Origin: Arctopsyche grandis
Taxonomy: Eukaryota > Arthropoda > Insecta > Trichoptera > Hydropsychidae
Length of the DNA: 64,000 nt
Assembly (NCBI RefSeq): GCF_051622035.1
Contig: NC_135366.1
Span: 2,697,001 to 2,761,000 of the forward strand
Direction of reading: 5' to 3'
Below are positions 58,735 through 64,000 of the stretch, piece after piece. Position 1 is the first letter of the stretch. Every line of letters begins with the position of its first letter. The notes beneath the pieces are model-generated. The model saw only the letters and a list, made by a program, of their open reading frames with translations, did not search any database and was not told the origin of the DNA. The position numbers were made by a program, and so were the translations under genes.

Positions 58735-59055
58735 CCTTTCCACCGCGTACGACTACTATACATGTCCTAGCGAACATGCCCTCAGCGCGCGAGACACGCA
58801 TAGATGTCTTGGAAGTTCCAACCTGTATAAGAGCCGTCTATTGTGTTAAAATTTTATAACTTGGTTGAAGATATTACTAAATGTATACTTTACCAAATTC
58901 AATAGATGGCAGTAGTCAAAAAAAAATAATATAGGTTGTAAAATTCAAAAAAATATTACAACCTATATTTATAGTCGAAAACGCGATAGCAAAATCCGCA
59001 AAAAAACAGCCGCGTACAGGGCATGTTCGCTAAATTTGGTGACGCGGGCAAAGGG
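58735..59055. mobile_element. piggyBac-type TTAA MITE, family P3, copy 1
   Basis: TTAA flanks (58731-58734, 59056-59059). Ends CCTTTCCACCGCG and CGCGGGCAAAGGG. A central palindrome ATAGGTTGTAAAATTC / AATATTACAACCTAT. Related to P2 by its ends. Confidence 0.85.
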
Positions 59056-60430
59056 TTAATAGACAATTTAGAAGGGTCTTCCTATTTAATTTAGAAGACC
59101 CTTCTAATAGACAATTTAAAACGGTCTTCCTTTTGCCCATTTATTATGTGAAGAAATTGAGGGGATAAAACAGAGCTTGCAGTTTACCATAGACGGTGTT
59201 TTTCCCGTCAAAACCAAGCAACTGCTTTTGTCTACAACTGTAAACAAAAGAACAGTTGGAGCTGTGTATCCAAAAGGCTGCTCAAAAAAGCGTCTTAATA
59301 CTTTTTTAATGCCCTAAAACGCTAAAATACAAAATGAAAATGCTAAAATTGACGCCCAAAATACGTGTCTTTACTTATCACCTTCTTTCGGCAGTAAAAA
59401 GAAATCTTAAGTACTCATATATGTATTGAAACTCGGAACCATGTTCTAACCACATTGTTTTCATCTATTTTGAAACCATTATAAAGTTGCCATTACATTT
59501 AATTTGCCTCATGTTCATTATGAGTATGATAAATATCTATATCTAAAAGGATTTTCCTCTACGATCGAACAAGTCATCAATTGCAGAGGAGATTTTCGAC
59601 GACACCGACGACAACCACATCACAGATTGAAGCTCTGGAAAGAATCCGTCGAGCTTTGACCTTTATATGTAATTGACAGCCTGTTTTGCAACACGTTCAA
59701 TTGATACATATTGAATTACCAAAATTGCCCACATACACGCGCACAAATGGACGACCGTTATTCGTAAACAATATTACATATTCAAATCAAGTCATCAATA
59801 TTTTTATACATAAAAAAACTTAAGCACACACAAAAAAACCATTACATTATGCAAATGTATTCATCATAAATTAAATTTTTAACATAGAGATTCACTATCG
59901 GGTCCGCCGCCAACTATCACATTGACCTTACCGAGCGTTTATATCATATCTTCGAGGAGACAATGTGCACGCAAAAAAAATCTGCACGTTCAATGTTAAC
60001 GTCAAACACACGCTCGAATGCAGATTCGCCGAAGGTTACGTGAGCGTTCGCAGATTAATTGATCGGTTAATCAGCCATGCGTGCCAAATAACAACATTCA
60101 GCAGGTAAACGGTGTCGTGTGATTACATCAATGCTGCTTATTGTTATCGTCGTTAGCGGCGAATCGTTTCATCGCCGATTCGCGTTAAAGCAAACATTAT
60201 TTCTAGGAATAAAAAAAAAATGACAGATAAAATTGTCAAATAGACGGAAATCTTGGTCTATGATTGACGGGTCAAATTTCGTCATACGCGACCAATACGG
60301 AAATCGTGCACAATTCAATACCAGGAAATGGAGATTTGTTCTTCTCGAGAAAACGTTAGATTGTATTCTATGACTTACAGTATTTTTTTTTCCTTTCAGA
60401 CAGTTTACCTGAAACAATATATTCTTTTAA

Positions 60431-60750
60431 CCTTTCCACCGCGTACGACTACTATACATGTCCTAGCGAACATGCCCTCAGCGCGCGAGACACGCATAGA
60501 TGTCTTGGAAGTTCCAACCTGTATAACAGCCGTCTATTGTGTTAAAATTTTATAACTTGGTTGAAAATATTACTAAATGTATACTTTACCAAATTCAATA
60601 GATGGCAGTAGTCAAAAAAATAAATATAGGTTGTAAAATTCAAAAAAATATTACAACCTATATTAATAGTCGAAAACGCGATAGCAAAATCCGCCAAAAA
60701 GCAGCCGCGTACAGGACATGTTCGCTAAATTTGGTGACGCGGGCAAAGGG
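60431..60750. mobile_element. piggyBac-type TTAA MITE, family P3, copy 2
   Basis: Almost identical to 58735-59055 and in the same orientation. Left TTAA at 60427-60430; the right site is ATAA, four bases before the F element. Confidence 0.85.
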
Positions 60751-60754
60751 ATAA

Positions 60755-61267
60755 GGTTGTGGCTATTTGCAGGTACTATATCTGCGAATTATTGGCTATT
60801 TGCAGGTACTATATCTGCGACAGGCGCAAAGCCTTCTGCGCATGCGCGTGAACTGTCACTGTCAGCGTGTTTACTGTTAAAATTTTGTTTTAAACCTTTT
60901 AAAATTTAGTTCGAACTCGTAAAGTGACGTAGAGTGAAAAATATAATCCAAATTATTTAATATTATTAATTGTTAGAAAATTATTATCATATACAACGTA
61001 TAATACCTACATACAAGTGAAAGCCGCGAACTAGCTAAATTATATAAATCTATTATAATAACGTGCGAAATTTATTTGCCTCATGTATAATGAACGATTG
61101 ATTAAACAAGTCTAGCATACATTAAATGTAAGAAATTATAATCGCATGCGCAGAAGGCTTTGCGCCTGTCGCAGATATAGTACCTGCAAATAGCCAATAA
61201 TTCGCAGAGACAGTACCTGCAAATAGCCAATAATTCGCAGATATAGTACCTGCAAATAGCCACAACC
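60755..61267. mobile_element. foldback MITE, family F, copy 2
   Basis: 513 bp. Two 33-bp units at the left end and three at the right, the reverse of copy 1 at 966-1498. The core sequence (TTCGAACTC, GTGACGTAGAGT, ACAACGTATAATACC) is shared. No clear target-site duplication, since it abuts the P3 copy. Confidence 0.85.
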
Positions 61268-61361
61268 TTCTTTTAAATCGACTTACATACATTGTATATA
61301 TAATGTTCTACAATAAGTTATGAAATTTAATAAAAGTAAGCAATAGCGTATTGGTACTTAA

Positions 61362-61926
61362 CCCTTTGAATGCTGACCAACGCCGATCGGCATTTTGCCA
61401 ACAAGTTCATGAGCCGGAAATACGCCAATAGGCGTTCTTTTTTGAGTATGTAAAAAATAAACAAGAATAAATACCCACTAAGCCTTTCCAGCTAGCATTG
61501 AAAAAAAAATTCCATTGAACTTGGGTCGTGTAATTCGTCTCAATGTTTATAAAGACTGCTTTACATCGGAATTTCTGAATTTATAACCATATCAGAATTA
61601 CTCGATGGAAATCCTTAACTGCTGAGTATTTTAGATTGTGGCTTGCATTTAGATTGTGAGCATTACATTTTAACAACAATGAAGAAGATGGAACTAATTT
61701 TGGAAAGATACATTCATTAATATTTTGTTGCAAGATATATTAGAGTGTCTAAACACACCTTTACAAAACTCGAAATCCTCGGCGGTAGTTATCTAGGATT
61801 TGTTTGGATTAGCTACAATATTTATACCTGCTTTATATTGGATTTCTAAATAATTATAGTTGGAAATGTTGGCGAAATTTTCAGCACGGCGCGATTTCAA
61901 CAGAAAAGACGTCAGAACTCAAAGGG
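61362..61926. mobile_element. piggyBac-type TTAA MITE, family P1, copy 2
   Basis: Perfect TTAA flanks (61358-61361, 61927-61930). Ends CCCTTTGAATGCTGACC and AGAACTCAAAGGG. Same body and orientation as 45638-46193. Confidence 0.85.
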
Positions 61927-62439
61927 TTAAGCTTACTAAAATTTTACATGCAAATTGCACAATTATCTTACTTGCACAATTATTAACTATTCATTGTGCA
62001 ATCGAAGAAGTATGGATGTTCTAATACGACAACAATCAATAAATTAATATTAAATTGAAGATATATCTACAGATATATGAGATTTAATAAATTTGCACAA
62101 TATATAAACAAAATTTCTTCAGTTGAGCTGATATGTAAGTTCGCATTCTGTCACAAATTATGATAAAATATAATTGTTAGTGTATTCTCAATTATCCAGA
62201 CTAATACTGGGGAGTGCGGATAATCCGAGCTATCAATTTTTGATATCGTTTTTATTGTTTGAGTGATACAATATCCGCATCACTCATGCATTGAAAACCC
62301 GGATCATTTGAATCGCTATCAAACCACTCTTCAATGTTTTCCCTTTCAACATTTATTTTCAAAGCATTTTAAAATTTACATTAATCTGTATATGTAAGAT
62401 AAATATACATACGTACACATGTACCACTTGCCTTGATCT

Positions 62440-62960
62440 CTTCACAATCCGATGAATCTACTTCCACATAATGATCTGGCCATTGTTATTGGTTTTACTT
62501 TCAACCTATGTACATAGATTTTGCTATTAAGTGAACAGCATTTAATATATTCATTTTTTCCAAACAATTGTCATCGTCATCATCTTCCTCGGCAAGAGTT
62601 TTGAGAAGACCAGTACGGTAAAGCCGTTTCATTGACGATATGACACTTATCATAAGATCGTCGTTTGTTTTAAATATACATATTATACTTTCATTCGGAT
62701 GAGAAGAAGCATTATCTATTAACAATATTGCTTTTTGTGCAACTGTTTACGTTTTAAAACATCTCTCACTTCAAGAACACAGTCTGTAATCAATCTTCGA
62801 AGATCTCTCTATCCCTCTAGCTCCTTTTTGATTATAATAATCAACAGGAAGTCCCCTTAATTGATCTACATAGGTTCCCGATTAATTTCCACAATACATG
62901 TAATACGCTTTTTAGAAGATTTGTGTCTGGGAGTGGACTTTTATTTTGACGAAATGAGCG
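62440..62960 (-). pseudogene. Tigger/pogo-type transposase remnant
   Basis: The minus strand encodes, in shifting frames, pieces close to LPVDYYNQKGA, then DREIFEDW, then ILLIDNASSHPNES, then CLEKMNILNAVHLIAKS. These match the DDE region of Tigger-like transposases, where LLLDNAPSHP carries the second catalytic Asp. Stops and frame changes break the frame and the N-terminal DNA-binding part is absent, so it is a dead DNA transposon. Confidence 0.7.
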
Positions 62961-64000
62961 TTTTCTTTCGACGAAATAACCTGGATAATCGAGATTATAC
63001 TGTATATGTATTGTTGTACAGGAATCTGGGGGAAATTTTACCTACGTATTTATATGTAGTTGTTATTGTACACAATCGTACTTCTTAAACAGTTTCCATT
63101 CTATCAAATTAAACTAAGATGAACTTCATGAAATGATTGTTTAATCAATAACATATTTGGTGTTTCCAGGAACATTATCGTAGCGAGTGAGCGATATGTA
63201 TTAAAATGAAGAAATTAGCTAATATTTCATGACTCATATTTGCAGCTAGATCGATTTTGCTTTTCATTTGACGTAGTTTTACATAATAAATCTGGCTTAT
63301 GTATATGTTATGTAGTGAAAGCATATTTCAAGTGAAAATATATTTTCAGCAGTGAAATTGTATCAAACAATGAATTTACAACGTTTATCAATTTAACCTT
63401 AACAACCCAATCTTAAATGAATAGGGCCAACCCTTACTTAGCCTAACCTATCCCAACCCTAACAATCTAATCTTAAATGAATAAAACCAACTCTGAAAAT
63501 GTAATTTTTTTTTTTTTATAATTTTATTTTCTGCTTTTTGTAATTATCTTACTTTATTGTTATTTTTATTTCTTGCTTCTTAATGTTTAAATTTTTCTTT
63601 TTTCTTTCACCTATTTGGGAAAATTCTATATTGGTTTTTTTTTATATTATAATTATTATTTTTTGTTAACAATTTTGTAAATTTGAAAAAAAGAAACTAC
63701 ATTTTCCTATTAAATAAATAAGTAACTGAAACTGAAACGTCACTGAAAACATATTTTCACTGTGACATATTTAAAACTTTAATCAAACGTTTTAAATATA
63801 TGCTATTATATTATTAAACCCAAAAGTTTATTTATTGAAAAATATATCCATAAATTTGTGATTTAGTTCCATCAGACAAAAGCATGTTTAATTGCGCAAT
63901 GGTATAAAAGTTTCAGCCAAAATAAAATTACATAGCATCACCATAATAAAAAATCCGTTCGCTGAAACAAAACAAACAAAAACAAGTTAACGCGAAAATA

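Larger units (their letters stand above)
57655..64000 (-). other. formin 5' intron or upstream region
   Basis: More than 6.3 kb without a further formin exon that I can recognise. Contains the H, P3, F, P1 and Tigger elements listed below. The stretch 59880-60180 is unique and GC-richer, with TTAATTGATCGGTTAATC-like homeodomain-type sites; it could be regulatory. Near 63400-63490 an AATCTTAAATGAATA segment occurs twice. Confidence 0.5.

Noticed and set aside
1-64000. CRISPR arrays, bacterial operons, horizontally acquired toxin or phage genes
   Set aside because: The sequence is spliced eukaryotic DNA; the evenly spaced repeats seen are MITE units or minisatellites.

Overview
The window is animal nuclear DNA, AT-rich and intron-rich, almost certainly from an insect. 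Five conserved protein-coding genes are present. A homologue of BAMBI, which drosophilids lack, argues against a Drosophila relative. The GART gene has the doubled AIRS domain known from Drosophila. TTAGGTTAGG-type runs, piggyBac/hAT/Harbinger-type MITEs and a tRNA-derived SINE family fit an insect, but I cannot name the order.

Layout: 1-8860 is repeat-rich intergenic DNA (foldback MITE, SINEs, LINE tails, hAT MITE, Helitron-like piece). 8870-19680 (+) is BAMBI, a kinase-less TGF-beta pseudoreceptor with five coding exons. 22143-26032 (-) is DCP1, the decapping activator, in two coding exons and tail-to-tail with BAMBI. 26500-31000 is a transposon nest: a hAT MITE, a short LTR element, and a three-layer nest with a piggyBac-like element inside a palindromic MITE. 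33811-40172 (+) is the trifunctional purine enzyme GART in 20 exons. 40749-41573 is a cluster of four palindromic MITEs. 41807-42703 (+) is PPCDC of coenzyme A synthesis, three exons, with a near-perfect 69-bp-arm hairpin in its second intron. 43580-46200 holds more nested MITEs. 47031-57654 (-) is a formin of the FMNL/Frl family (13 exons seen; the first coding exon was not found and is probably beyond the window). 57655-64000 is the 5' intron or upstream region of the formin, with at least five MITEs and a Tigger-type transposase remnant.

The genes do not form a pathway: they cover TGF-beta/BMP signalling, mRNA turnover, purine synthesis, CoA synthesis and actin nucleation. Exon joins were made by hand from GT/AG borders, reading-frame phase and recalled family sequences; all phases close for GART, PPCDC, DCP1, BAMBI and the visible formin exons.

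The less familiar content is in the repeats. I could define about ten families from copies inside the window, several with intact target-site duplications. The strongest leads are the PPCDC intron hairpin, the nest at 28269-30820, the palindromic MITE cluster between GART and PPCDC, a foldback MITE with variable 33-bp end repeats, and two opposite-facing copies of one repeat in the formin introns.
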